From positions 4,340,001 through 4,404,000 of the forward strand of contig NZ_CP136600.1 in assembly GCF_032911225.1 (NCBI RefSeq): a stretch of 64,000 nucleotides of DNA, in the 5' to 3' direction. The translations under genes and the position numbers were made by a program. Of this stretch, positions 39,638 through 48,627 are shown piece by piece (position 1 is the first letter of the stretch; every line of letters starts with the position of its first letter). The stretch comes from Thalassotalea fonticola. GTDB taxonomy: Bacteria > Pseudomonadota > Gammaproteobacteria > Enterobacterales > Alteromonadaceae. A model generated the notes under the pieces. It worked only from the letters and a program-made list of their open reading frames with translations, was not told the origin of the DNA and ran no database searches.

Positions 39638-40264
39638 TTAAGCATTAGGCCAGTTAACAGTTGCTTTTGCCGCAAAGGTGTCTGAATAATTAAACGATAA
39701 ATTGCCATGCTCTACCTTTAACGATGTTGTTTTGCCAACAAAGCCATCATTCCACATAAAACCGCCACCAGGAAAGGTGATATGAACTCTATTTTCTTCA
39801 CCTGTTACCGGGTTTATATGCGGGGTTTGACCCGCTTCTAGAATACCTGAAATAGAGACGGTTGACGTATGATCTTGGGGATCCATTTCAATATCACTAA
39901 TTATTGGACCATCGAATTCTGAAAATAGTGTTGCTATGGCTTCAACCGGCATGCCGCCAGCTTGGCCTGAGAAAATAGTTGCTAAAGCCGTTACTTGCTC
40001 TTCAGTGGCGACTCTATCAATAAATAGTGCGCCTTTGCCACCGCCATCATGCATAGCTTTTGGCCACATAGCGACAAACACCGCTTTTAACCCAGATAAA
40101 TCTAGATCGTTAAAATGGCCTTTTATCACCTGCCAGCCTAAAATTGCATCACAACCGCCATTATCACTACTAGGGAAACCGCCGAATTGGCATCCACATC
40201 CATGACTGCAGCTACAACTTTCAATTTGGTGCATGGATAATGCCCACGGGTATTCGTTAGACAT
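39638..40264 (-). CDS. DUF1326 domain protein, partner of DUF2182
   Basis: 208 residues without a signal peptide. The N terminus has a dense cysteine motif (ESCSCSHGCGCQFGG), then NGGCDAILGWQVIKGHFNDLDLSG, the DUF1326 core. The C-terminal half is beta-rich (DHTSTVSISGILEAG..., ENRVHITFPGGGFMWNDG, KVEHGNLSFNYSDTFAAKA). AGGAG lies 7 bases before the ATG. The cysteine cluster could bind a metal, and co-transcription with the DUF2182 membrane protein supports a joint role in metal handling. No experimentally known function can be assigned from sequence. Confidence 0.82.
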   Translation of the reverse strand: MSNEYPWALSMHQIESCSCSHGCGCQFGGFPSSDNGGCDAILGWQVIKGHFNDLDLSGLKAVFVAMWPKAMHDGGGKGALFIDRVATEEQVTALATIFSGQAGGMPVEAIATLFSEFDGPIISDIEMDPQDHTSTVSISGILEAGQTPHINPVTGEENRVHITFPGGGFMWNDGFVGKTTSLKVEHGNLSFNYSDTFAAKATVNWPNA

Positions 40265-40416
40265 AATTAACTCCTTTATAAAAGTGGGTTAAGTATAGAC
40301 TATAAGTTGTATGTTTTTTTAGGCAGAAACGAAATGTTATTCGTGAATAAAATGCTGTTTAAGCGAATTGTTCCAACCGTTAATTTAAAATTTATTAACG
40401 GCTGAAACTTGGCTGT

Positions 40417-40788
40417 CTACCTTGAACTTACCTTAATAACCACGATGTCTTGAGCCTTATCTGCAGGCACGTATTGCGCAATTTCAGTAAAAGACACCGG
40501 ATTTTTCTTGTAAGCATTGATAAATTTTGCCGTTCGTAGTGAATTATAAGAATATGCGAAATCAGCGATGTTCTGTTCATTACACTTAAGATGATTGGCA
40601 ATTACCTGATAAGTAAAACCATTATTTTTAACCGTTCTCGTATAGCGAAGCAAATTGTCTTGAACAGCTGCCACACAAACTTTAGTTAACGGATGATCAT
40701 CAGAAGCAACAAACTTATACTGGCTAGCAAAAGTTGCAGGTGATATCCCTATTAATAGGGCGATAATCGACAATTTGGTAAACTTCAT
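40417..40788 (-). CDS. Small exported protein, DUF3718-like
   Basis: 123 residues from ATG 40788, chosen because a near-perfect ribosome site (AAGGAGGG) lies 4 bases upstream. A signal peptide (MKFTKLSIIALLIGISPATFA) precedes SQYKFVASDDHPLTKVCVAAVQDNLLRY..., with a conserved cysteine pair (VCVAA and LKCNEQN) that could form a disulfide. The pattern F-x-A-x-D-x-x-x-T-x-x-C-x-A-A resembles DUF3718, a family of short periplasmic proteins in Alteromonadales. The C terminus is basic and Tyr-rich. Function is unknown. It stands alone. Confidence 0.68.
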   Translation of the reverse strand: MKFTKLSIIALLIGISPATFASQYKFVASDDHPLTKVCVAAVQDNLLRYTRTVKNNGFTYQVIANHLKCNEQNIADFAYSYNSLRTAKFINAYKKNPVSFTEIAQYVPADKAQDIVVIKVSSR

Positions 40789-40972
40789 AATACCCTCCTT
40801 TACCAATTGTGAACAACATACTGTCTTAGCAGGTGCAGAGAGTTACCAGAGCACAAAAGCTAAGGGGTACCTAAGTATAGTAAAGATTCTGGATTTTGAT
40901 CTATTGCTGCATAGGTATATTTATTGGGTAAAACGAGTACTGTTAAGTAATTGTATTAGCGTTTTATTTTAA

Positions 40973-40999
40973 ATAAACGCTTCGTTAAGAAGCGCTTAT
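40973..40999 (-). terminator. Terminator after the RND efflux operon
   Basis: On the minus strand ATAAGCGCTTC pairs with GAAGCG-TTTAT around TTAAC and is followed by a T-rich stretch, 21 bases past the efflux pump stop. Confidence 0.7.
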
Positions 41000-41020
41000 T
41001 GATGAATACTCTAGCACTAA

Positions 41021-44000
41021 TTAAGTAAATGTTTGTGCGGAAAGTAATTCATCACCAGTTAGTTTTTCACGATTTTTAGCAAACCATAAATAAAATATTG
41101 GTAATACGATTAGTGTAAATACAGTACCAATAAGCATGCCTGCAACTAATATAATGCCAATACTGTTACGAGCTTCGGCCCCCGCTCCGGTTACCAAAAC
41201 TAAAGGGAAATGACCAAAAACGGTAGCACCAGTTGTCATCAAAATTGGTCGTAATCTCGTTGTTGCTGCAATAATAACTGCTTCAAATTTACTCTTGCCT
41301 TGCTCTTGAACATGATTGGCAAATTCAACAATTAAAATACCATTTTTGGTGATCAGGCCAACAAGAGTAATTAGACCAATTTGTGAGTAAATGTTTACTG
41401 TAGTTAATTCTATAAACGGTATTAATAAAGCGCCAGAGAGAGCTAATGGCACACAACCTAGTAATACAACAAGCGGATCACTAAAACTATTAAACTGCAC
41501 CGCCAAAATCAAAAAAACGATAATTAATGACACCATTAATACTGTCACTAATGTATTGCCTTCTTTCCTGATTTGCCGTGACTCCCCAGCATAATCAAGT
41601 CGATAGGATTTTGGTAAAATATCTTGGGCAACTTGCTCAATGGCAGTTAATGCCTCTTCTTTACTAAATCCTGGTAACAAACCACCATAAATTTTCACTG
41701 AATTTACTTGGCTAAAAGTGGTAAGTTGCCTAGGACCTGTCACCCAATTTAATGAGGCAAAGCTAGATACCGGAATGAACCCGCCATTGGCCAGCTTTAT
41801 ATTTAGGTGCAGAATGTTTTCTGGTTTACCTCTTACTTCGCTCTCAACCATAGGAATAACTTGATATGCTTTACCGTTTGAATCAAAGCGGTTAACGTAA
41901 TTACTTGATAAGAACACACTTAATTGTTGGTTCACATCATTAAAGTCCAAATCAAAATCAGCAAGTTTTGTTCGATCAATTTTCAATTCTATTTTTGGCA
42001 AATCTATTTTTAGATCAGAATCGGCAAACAAGAACATACCACTTTTCATTGCACTGCCAACAAGTTGGTCGGCATATACTTTCATTTCTTCATAAGGCGA
42101 TGATGATTTTAATACTATTTCAACATCAAATTGTCCTGCGGTTGGTAAAGAGGGGGGTAATATTGGCAGTGAATTCAAACCAGAGTTTTGAACCAAATTC
42201 ATATACACAGGAGGAACGAGTTCAGCAATGTTTTCATCACGTTGGTTCGGCTTCACAAAACCTAAGCCACCAAAGCCACCACTATTAAATATTACCTGCC
42301 ACATTTCTGTTGCGTTTGGGATTGCCAGCAAGCCGTCAACCATTTTAGTGGTATTTTCAACGTTATATTCTAACGATGATTGTGGTGGTGATTGCACAAT
42401 GATAATAATTTGGCTTTGATCTTCTATAGGCGCCAACTCTTTTGCTGAAAACAAATAAAACGGCACTGCCAATAAACTTATAATTATGGCAATAAAGAAA
42501 ACCTGATATTTAACATCAAATATTTTGTTTAAAAGCTTGGCGTAAGTATTTTGCAATTTAGTGAATATATTATTCACCTTAATGGTTAGTTTTCCTTCTT
42601 CTCCACCTTTAGCAGATACATGCGCACTCATTATTGGTGATAAAGTGATTGCCACCACGCCAGAAATGATAACGGCTATAGCTAAAGTAAAAGCAAACTC
42701 TTTAAATAACATCCCTGTTAACCCAGATAAGAAGCCGATGGGAGCATATACGGCTGCCAAGGTTAATGTCATTGATATAATTGGCACCAGTAACTGTCTT
42801 GCACTAAGTAACGCCGCTTGTCTTCTGCTCATCCCTTCGCGCATGAATCGTGACACATTTTCAACCACTACAATAGCGTCATCTACCACTAAACCAACAC
42901 ACAAAACAATAGCTAATACGGTTAACAAGTTTAATGAAAACCCCATTAACGACATTGCTGCAATGGCACCTAAAATTGATATAGGTATAGTAATCAAAGG
43001 CACTAACGCAGCCCTGAAAGAGCCCATTAAGAAAAGAACAACTAAACCGACAATGGTAATGGTTTCTAATAAGGTGATTACAATTTCTTTTAATGCATCA
43101 CGCATATATAAAGTGCCGTCATAGGCAAATTCAACTTTCATTCCGTGTGGCAAAGTTAAGTTAATTTCGTCAACAGCTTTATACAAGCCATTACCAATGG
43201 TGATTTCATTGGCGCCGGGTAATGGCCAAACTGAAATATAAACTGTATCGCTATGGTTTATTCTAGCGCTTATATTCGCTTCTTCTGCGCCTAAGGTTAT
43301 TTGTGCAATATCTTTTAAATAAATAACGTCGTTGTCTATGCGTTTAACCACTAAGTTTTCAAAACCTTGCACCGTTGAAAGTTGAGAATTGGTTACTATG
43401 TCAATGCGTTGTCTTGAATTTTGGCTGTAACCCATAGTTGCAATAGAGTTGTTATTTCTTAAGGCATTAAACACTTCATCCGTACTGAGATTAAAAGTAG
43501 CTAATTTAGCTGTATCGAGGTTTACTCGCATTGCCGGTATTCTGCCGCCTTCTAATTGTACTCGTTGCACACCCTCAACATTATTTAAAATAGGGTTCAC
43601 TTGCCGATTTAAATAATCAGATACCTGAGACTTATTTAAATCGCCATAGCTTACATTCAGATAAAAAGCGGCAAACGTTCGATCGGTTCTAACTACTGAA
43701 ACGGCAGGATCTTGTGCGCCTTGTGGTAATTCAAATCGAATTTGGCTTAGTTTAGTATTTAGCTCTGCTAACGCTCTTGTACTGTCTTCATTAAGTTTAA
43801 GCCAGGCAGTTACTTTGCTTGTTCCTGAAGTGGTAACCGAGTCAACATAATCAACACCGGGTATTGTTGAAGCAACACGTTCTATAGGATCACTAATGAA
43901 GCCTTTTACGACCTTTGCCGATGCTCCGGTATAGTATGTGTCAATCACTAGTGACGAGCTTTCCATTTGTGGAAATTGGATCACCGGTATATTGAAAACT

Positions 44001-44107
44001 GCCCATAGTCCAGAAAGACAGATCACAATAGATAATACAACTGCCATTACCGGGCGACGGACAAAAATATCCATAACACTATTTTTAGTTTTTAAGGTGT
44101 TGAACAT
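41021..44107 (-). CDS. RND-family efflux permease
   Basis: 1028-residue inner-membrane proton-driven pump of the AcrB/MexF class. Two repeats of six helices with large periplasmic porter loops. Helix 4 carries the proton-relay pair in GLVVDDAIVVVENVSR, and helix 10-11 has LITLVGLITKNGILIVEFANH. The N-terminal FVRRPVMAVVLSIVICLSG is typical. AAAGG lies 7 bases before the start. It follows a membrane-fusion gene after 11 bases, and no outer-membrane channel gene is linked, so it probably uses a shared TolC. Substrates unknown. Confidence 0.94.
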   Translation of the reverse strand: MFNTLKTKNSVMDIFVRRPVMAVVLSIVICLSGLWAVFNIPVIQFPQMESSSLVIDTYYTGASAKVVKGFISDPIERVASTIPGVDYVDSVTTSGTSKVTAWLKLNEDSTRALAELNTKLSQIRFELPQGAQDPAVSVVRTDRTFAAFYLNVSYGDLNKSQVSDYLNRQVNPILNNVEGVQRVQLEGGRIPAMRVNLDTAKLATFNLSTDEVFNALRNNNSIATMGYSQNSRQRIDIVTNSQLSTVQGFENLVVKRIDNDVIYLKDIAQITLGAEEANISARINHSDTVYISVWPLPGANEITIGNGLYKAVDEINLTLPHGMKVEFAYDGTLYMRDALKEIVITLLETITIVGLVVLFLMGSFRAALVPLITIPISILGAIAAMSLMGFSLNLLTVLAIVLCVGLVVDDAIVVVENVSRFMREGMSRRQAALLSARQLLVPIISMTLTLAAVYAPIGFLSGLTGMLFKEFAFTLAIAVIISGVVAITLSPIMSAHVSAKGGEEGKLTIKVNNIFTKLQNTYAKLLNKIFDVKYQVFFIAIIISLLAVPFYLFSAKELAPIEDQSQIIIIVQSPPQSSLEYNVENTTKMVDGLLAIPNATEMWQVIFNSGGFGGLGFVKPNQRDENIAELVPPVYMNLVQNSGLNSLPILPPSLPTAGQFDVEIVLKSSSPYEEMKVYADQLVGSAMKSGMFLFADSDLKIDLPKIELKIDRTKLADFDLDFNDVNQQLSVFLSSNYVNRFDSNGKAYQVIPMVESEVRGKPENILHLNIKLANGGFIPVSSFASLNWVTGPRQLTTFSQVNSVKIYGGLLPGFSKEEALTAIEQVAQDILPKSYRLDYAGESRQIRKEGNTLVTVLMVSLIIVFLILAVQFNSFSDPLVVLLGCVPLALSGALLIPFIELTTVNIYSQIGLITLVGLITKNGILIVEFANHVQEQGKSKFEAVIIAATTRLRPILMTTGATVFGHFPLVLVTGAGAEARNSIGIILVAGMLIGTVFTLIVLPIFYLWFAKNREKLTGDELLSAQTFT

Positions 44108-44118
44108 CAGACTAACCT

Positions 44119-45201
44119 TTACCCGTCAATTAATTTATTGATAAATACTTTCATGCCCGTTTGCAGTTTAAAGGCGCCATCGGTGGCAATGATCTGATCT
44201 TTGAGCAAACCACTACTTATTATTGCTTGCTCTGCTATACGCTCTAACACAACTACTTTTTGACGTTCAGCTCGATAACTACCACCTGCTTCAGGTTGCA
44301 GTACAAAAACATAATCACCAAATTGATCATGGGTTAGAGCTAAATCAGGAATAGCTATCCGACTTTTACTATCTTCTACGGCAACCGTAACATTTACCAG
44401 AGTATTAGGGCGCAAAGGTAATTCAGCTTTCAATATTTTGGCGCGATATTTTAAATGACGAGAGTTGGCCGATAATGTGGGATTGATGGCAATGATCTGT
44501 CCCTTAATCTGATTTGTACGAGAGCCTACTTTGTTGATCAAAACTGTGGTGTGAAGTGGCAAATCGTTATAAGTTTGCGGCAAAGAAAAATCAATCCAGA
44601 GGTAGTCATCAACTCCTACCAAGGTATTGATCAAGGTATTGTTGTCCAGGTATTGTCCAACTTCCAAATTGTTGATACCAACAACGGCGGTAAATGGCGC
44701 CTTGATAATTTTTTTAGAAATACTATCTTGTAATAAAGTTACATTGGAGTGCGCCAACGCATAGTCAGCATGGGCTTGATCGACTAATTCTTGGCTTACT
44801 TCATTACTTTCTTTTAATGTAGTGTAACGTGTCAGATTATGCTTGCTTAACGTTAGTTGAGCATTCGCGGCAATTAATTTAGCTTTTTCTTCAGTGTGCT
44901 GAAGCTCGACCAGTATTTGCCCTTTTTCTACCACGCTGCCTGATACCAAATTAAGAGCAATAATTTTTCCGGCCAATTCATTTTTTAATTCAAGTTGTTT
45001 TACCGCTTTAACTTCACCACTTACTTGTGTTGTTTTTTGAAACTCAATTGAGGCTGCCTTTATCGCATCGACGGTTGCTGAAGGTTCAAATTGTTGCTCA
45101 GCCGCAGTTGGTGGCGACATCAGTAATTGCTTGTAATGATATAAACTAAATAAGGTAATAGTTAATAGAAACAAGGTGATGAGCCAAGGCTTAAATTTCA
45201 T
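44119..45201 (-). CDS. RND efflux periplasmic adaptor (membrane fusion protein)
   Basis: 360 residues. An N-terminal anchor or uncleaved signal (KPWLITLFLLTITLFSLYHY) is followed by the barrel-sandwich (VSGEVKAVKQLELKNELAGKIIALNLVSGSVVEKGQILVEL), a short alpha hairpin (AKLIAANAQLTLSKHNLTRYTTLKESNEVSQELVDQA), the lipoyl return strand (IKAPFTAVVGINNLEVGQYLDNNT), a beta-barrel and the membrane-proximal domain. It links the pump to an outer-membrane channel. First gene of a two-gene operon. No regulator gene is adjacent, but a perfect 14-base palindrome lies about 155 bases upstream. Confidence 0.92.
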   Translation of the reverse strand: MKFKPWLITLFLLTITLFSLYHYKQLLMSPPTAAEQQFEPSATVDAIKAASIEFQKTTQVSGEVKAVKQLELKNELAGKIIALNLVSGSVVEKGQILVELQHTEEKAKLIAANAQLTLSKHNLTRYTTLKESNEVSQELVDQAHADYALAHSNVTLLQDSISKKIIKAPFTAVVGINNLEVGQYLDNNTLINTLVGVDDYLWIDFSLPQTYNDLPLHTTVLINKVGSRTNQIKGQIIAINPTLSANSRHLKYRAKILKAELPLRPNTLVNVTVAVEDSKSRIAIPDLALTHDQFGDYVFVLQPEAGGSYRAERQKVVVLERIAEQAIISSGLLKDQIIATDGAFKLQTGMKVFINKLIDG

Positions 45202-45355
45202 GGTTGATCCAACTAGTGTAAAAACATTATTAATAAATGTTAAAGGGGCATTTTTCCAGGCAATAATTTTAAGCGGAAAATAGTGCTATTTCTATGAGAA
45301 ATGTTAATGAAATGTTGCAAAATATTTCATCAAGGAAGCTCATTGCATCCAAGCA

Positions 45356-45369
45356 TTGATAATTATCAA
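45356..45369. promoter_or_regulatory. Perfect palindrome upstream of the RND operon (FNR-type or Fur-like)
   Basis: TTGATAATTATCAA is a perfect palindrome. It fits the FNR consensus TTGAT-N4-ATCAA exactly and also contains GATAATTATC, the core of a Fur box. It lies between the DUF5062 stop and the efflux adaptor start, so it would act on the efflux operon. No well-placed -10 hexamer was found at the class II distance. Confidence 0.5.
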
Positions 45370-45437
45370 CCTTAGAGTAGTATAAAAATCAATCAATACA
45401 AGGATTTTGAATATGATAGGGTAGGCAAATAGTAAAA

Positions 45438-45698
45438 CTATTTTAGTAATTCGTGGCCTTCTGGAAGTTGTTTCTGGATCCACAGTGCAAGCTTATGTTT
45501 CATGCTTAACAGGTCTTCCTGATCTTCAGGTAATGGGTGGACTAGTTTATCTTGTACTAATAAACGATATAGCGCCTCAACTTTTTGTTTCGCTGCATCG
45601 GTTGCACCAAAGCTTTTGAAACCACGGTTAATTGCGTACTTTTCACCAACACTAAGGGCTATTTTTAATAAAGCCTGTTCATTTTTTATTTTTTTCAT
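45438..45698 (-). CDS. DUF5062 family protein
   Basis: 86 residues, helical. KNEQALLKIALSVGEKYAINRGFKSF and the central block KVEALYRLLVQDKLVHPLPEDQE fit DUF5062, a short gammaproteobacterial family of unknown function known from Vibrio and relatives. It is last in the folX-folM-folE series, 40 bases after folE, on the same strand. Whether it has a role in pterin metabolism is unknown. No signal peptide or membrane segment. Confidence 0.75.
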   Translation of the reverse strand: MKKIKNEQALLKIALSVGEKYAINRGFKSFGATDAAKQKVEALYRLLVQDKLVHPLPEDQEDLLSMKHKLALWIQKQLPEGHELLK

Positions 45699-45738
45699 AC
45701 GCGTTCCATATCAGGGGAAATTGATTATCTAATTGGTA

Positions 45739-46428
45739 TTATTGTAAAAATTCGCTGCGTGTCGCCGGGTTACTTTTAAAACAACCGCTTAGGGCTGTTG
45801 TAGTGGTACTTGAGTTTGAGTCCATAACGCCACGAGCTTTCACACAATAATGCACGGCATTGATTGTTACCGCAACATGTTCTGTGTCTAGTAAGGCTTT
45901 TAATGAGATCAAAATTTGTTGAGTTAAGCGCTCTTGAACTTGTGGGCGTTGAGCAAAAAATCGCACCAGACGATTGATTTTTGATAAGCCAATAATTTTC
46001 TCTTTCGGAATGTAAGCAACTTTCGCTAAGCCATCTATAGTGACAAAATGATGTTCACAAGTACTGGTTAAATTTATATCTTTAACCATGATCATTTCAT
46101 CATTAGCCATTTTGTTTTCAATAACAGAGATTTTAGGAAAGTTACTATAATCAAGGCCAGAGAAAATTTCTTGCACATACATTTTTGCGATGCGATGCGG
46201 TGTTTCCTGTAAGCTGTCATCGGTTAAATCTAACCCTAAGGTGTCACAAATATCGGTAAAAGACTGTTTGATCTTTTGATACTTTTCATCATTACTAAGC
46301 TCTTTATTACTATGCATAGGCGTTTCTAAACCCGCAGCAATTAATGCATGTTGCACAATTTTAGCCGCAGGACTGCTTGCTTTGTTACTACTAATGCTCG
46401 CCAGTTTTTTTGCTTGCATGCTATTCAT
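45739..46428 (-). CDS. folE: GTP cyclohydrolase I
   Basis: Converts GTP to 7,8-dihydroneopterin triphosphate, the entry to folate and other pterins. 229 residues from ATG 46428 (AAGAGA just upstream; a TTG seven codons earlier is less likely). Zinc ligands are in TSTCEHHFV and in HYCVKARG; active-site blocks are LADDSL-type [35 protein letters not shown] and [16 protein letters not shown]. This is the type IA enzyme. Its linkage to folX and folM points to tetrahydromonapterin synthesis rather than only folate. Confidence 0.95.
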   Translation of the reverse strand: MNSMQAKKLASISSNKASSPAAKIVQHALIAAGLETPMHSNKELSNDEKYQKIKQSFTDICDTLGLDLTDDSLQETPHRIAKMYVQEIFSGLDYSNFPKISVIENKMANDEMIMVKDINLTSTCEHHFVTIDGLAKVAYIPKEKIIGLSKINRLVRFFAQRPQVQERLTQQILISLKALLDTEHVAVTINAVHYCVKARGVMDSNSSTTTTALSGCFKSNPATRSEFLQ

Positions 46429-46486
46429 AATCTCTTTCTCTGTTATCAATACTTAGCTTAATCTCAACCGAATTAAATCAAGCGGA

Positions 46487-47209
46487 TTAAACTAGGTGTC
46501 GGCCACCGTTTAAGTGTAGTGTATGGCCAGTGATATACCTACTGTTTAGTAGATATTGCACTGCTTCAACCCCTTCAATTTCTCCGGGGGCAATTTGCAT
46601 TAATGATTTCTGCAGGGTTTTTTGTTTATAACTCTCGCTGTCGCTTTCATTGAACATTAACAACGATGGCGCAATCGAATTAACTTTTACCTTTGGTGCT
46701 AACAGGGCCGAAAAAGACAAGGTTAAATTGGCTAATGCAGCTTTACTGGCGGCATAAGCTATATGCTTTTTACTACCTTTATCAACAACAAAGTCGGTTA
46801 AGTGAATTATACTGGCTGTGCTCAAGTTTTGTTGATAATAGTTTTCCAATAAAGGCTGAAAAGCTAAATTAAGCTGATAGGGCGCTTGCACATGAACTTG
46901 CATCATTGTTTGCATGGTTACGCTAGCTGAAACCGTAGTGCTTTCAGCTAACCAATCTGACGCGTTATGTATTACGGCTTTTAATGAAGAATAATGGTTT
47001 TGTATGTACTGGTTAAAGTCATCAATTCCTGCGTCAGTGGAAAAGTCGGCTTTGATACAAGTAATACCAAGCTTTTGTAATTCTGCAATTGATTCACGTT
47101 CTGTTCTATAAGTAATCACAACAGGCGTGAGTTTACTGTGTAAAGCTTTTGCTAATGCCAAGCCTAATCTTTGCCCACCACCGGTGATAACTATTGCATT
47201 ATCTATCAT
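46487..47209 (-). CDS. folM: Dihydromonapterin reductase
   Basis: Short-chain dehydrogenase that reduces dihydromonapterin to tetrahydromonapterin with NADPH (and weakly dihydrofolate). 240 residues. The cofactor-binding loop is TGGGQRLGLALA, followed by TYRTERES (NADPH-type basic region). The catalytic Tyr-Lys pair is in YAASKAAL, and NSIAPSLLMF and the C-terminal YITGHTLHLNGGRHL are typical. It begins 3 bases after folX, so the two are translationally coupled, and folE follows 58 bases on. Assignment to FolM rather than a generic SDR relies on this context. Confidence 0.87.
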   Translation of the reverse strand: MIDNAIVITGGGQRLGLALAKALHSKLTPVVITYRTERESIAELQKLGITCIKADFSTDAGIDDFNQYIQNHYSSLKAVIHNASDWLAESTTVSASVTMQTMMQVHVQAPYQLNLAFQPLLENYYQQNLSTASIIHLTDFVVDKGSKKHIAYAASKAALANLTLSFSALLAPKVKVNSIAPSLLMFNESDSESYKQKTLQKSLMQIAPGEIEGVEAVQYLLNSRYITGHTLHLNGGRHLV

Positions 47210-47212
47210 AAG

Positions 47213-47617
47213 TTACTGGCGTTTGGCACTTAAGGTAAGTGATACCGAATCAGCGAATCGCAGCGCATGCGGTTTCTCTACCGTAACTTTTGCAAAGGTA
47301 ACAAGCTTGGACGTCATGGCAATTTCTAATAAATCTGAAGTTAGCTTTTCTAGCAGTTTAAAATTGCCACCTTCAACATGACTGATCATTTTTTTAGTAA
47401 TGGTTTTATAATTTAAAGCTTGTGCTGCTTCATCGGTAGTACAGGCGTTACCTGCCGGGTAACGTATTTGAGCATTTATGACAATGTCTTGCTGTTTGCT
47501 TATTTCTTCGGGGTTAAAGCCAATATAAGTGCGCAAGCGTAAATTAATGATATCGATGGTTGCATCGTCCATAATTAAGGTATTGGTATTATTTTGTATT
47601 TTTTGTACCGAACTCAT
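47213..47617 (-). CDS. folX: Dihydroneopterin triphosphate 2'-epimerase
   Basis: Epimerises dihydroneopterin triphosphate to the monapterin form. 134 residues. The match is to FolX rather than FolB: DIINLRLRTYIGFNPEEISKQQDIVIN, ALNYKTITKKMISHVEGGNFKLLEKLT, and the C-terminal KPHALRFADSVSLTLS correspond block by block with E. coli FolX. The first 15 residues are extra relative to E. coli; this start is kept because AGAGA lies 5 bases upstream. ATG at 47572 is the alternative. First gene of folX-folM-folE-DUF5062. Confidence 0.9.
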   Translation of the reverse strand: MSSVQKIQNNTNTLIMDDATIDIINLRLRTYIGFNPEEISKQQDIVINAQIRYPAGNACTTDEAAQALNYKTITKKMISHVEGGNFKLLEKLTSDLLEIAMTSKLVTFAKVTVEKPHALRFADSVSLTLSAKRQ

Positions 47618-47692
47618 GCTGATCTCTACTGATACTTTTGCTTAAGTATAACAAGATGCAGAAACAATGAAACGCTAGAAAGTGAAAATAAA

Positions 47693-47724
47693 CAAGAGTA
47701 GAACCAGTACCGGTTCTACTCTTG
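47693..47724 (-). terminator. Terminator after ubiUV
   Basis: A perfect 13-base stem (CAAGAGTAGAACC with its complement) around a 6-base loop, followed on the minus strand by TTTATTTT. It separates ubiUV from the folX operon. Confidence 0.88.
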
Positions 47725-47744
47725 CTTCTTTAAGGTGAGATGGT

Positions 47745-48617
47745 TTAAACGCTATTCATTCCTGCAATTTGATGCCAGTAGCCATTTGAGTGGTTGCAAG
47801 GCAGCTTCTCAAAGGTTGGTTGTTGTTCTTTAGCGATAAAATTATCAAGTATAGTGAAAGTGTTTTCTGCCTGCGGACTTATACGAATGATATCAATCAA
47901 GCCTTGCATACTTGTTATGTCATTACTTAGGTCATAACAATCGCCCGACATGGTTTGAATACCATTTAATACAAACAGCTGTTTATCTTCCTGGCTGTCA
48001 GCAATGCGCCCACTTGGATAATTTATACAACAAAGCTGACAATCATCTTTACTTTTGTTTTCACTTCTTGCGGTAAAGCAGCGGGCTGAATAGGCCAACG
48101 GTAAATGCCCATATGATTGAGTTTCAACTTCAAATTTTTCGCGCAGTCCTTGGTTAGCCAAGTCATCCAATGTCTGTTTTATCCAGTCTCTACCAAGTTC
48201 TACAGGCGTCACCCAACGTTTCATTCCCATGTTAATTAAACGCTTTAATGCGGGGCCATTGTAGGCATTTATAGCTTGCCCACACACAAACTCCACCTTA
48301 TTTTGTCGGCAAAATTCAATGGCGCCAACATCGTTGGCTTCAATAATAAACTCACCGTTATCACAATATTTTTTGAGAATTGCTACTTCTGATGGCGCTT
48401 CTAATAATGCCATAGTCGACAAGACAATCTGTTTATTAGAATTAGCCAACTCTTTTGCTAATTCCAACCAATCTTTTTGCCGCAGCTCTCTTCGTTTTGA
48501 GCAAACAGTTTCGCCCAAGTAAATAATATCAGCATTTGAATATGCTGCTTGTTGGTAAAATTCTGCAACCTTTGCTTTTGGCCAATAGAATTGATTTGCA
48601 CCTAATGAATATTTCAT
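47745..48617 (-). CDS. ubiV: O2-independent ubiquinone biosynthesis protein UbiV
   Basis: Peptidase-U32-like protein that with UbiU performs the hydroxylations of ubiquinone synthesis without oxygen. 290 residues from ATG 48617 (family start MKYSLGANQFYWPK, AGGGG upstream); a longer frame would overlap ubiU. The four cluster cysteines are recognisable: one in GETVCSKRREL and three in ARCFTARSENKSKDDCQLCC (spacing C-x12-C-x3-C), as in E. coli. It starts 10 bases after ubiU and ends at a strong terminator. Confidence 0.93.
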   Translation of the reverse strand: MKYSLGANQFYWPKAKVAEFYQQAAYSNADIIYLGETVCSKRRELRQKDWLELAKELANSNKQIVLSTMALLEAPSEVAILKKYCDNGEFIIEANDVGAIEFCRQNKVEFVCGQAINAYNGPALKRLINMGMKRWVTPVELGRDWIKQTLDDLANQGLREKFEVETQSYGHLPLAYSARCFTARSENKSKDDCQLCCINYPSGRIADSQEDKQLFVLNGIQTMSGDCYDLSNDITSMQGLIDIIRISPQAENTFTILDNFIAKEQQPTFEKLPCNHSNGYWHQIAGMNSV

Positions 48618-48627
48618 TACTTTTCCC

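Noticed and set aside
40775..40972. 65-residue plus-strand frame before the RND operon
   Set aside because: It starts opposite the DUF3718-like gene's ribosome site, and composition and length are those of a chance frame in AT-rich DNA.
42561..43124. 187-residue frame antisense to the RND permease
   Set aside because: Complete overlap with the conserved transmembrane helices of the pump; its Thr/Ile/Asn-rich sequence is the shadow of hydrophobic codons.
45293..45358. 21-codon frame (MRNVNEMLQ...) upstream of the RND operon
   Set aside because: No ribosome site, opposite strand to its neighbours, and it overlaps the regulatory palindrome.
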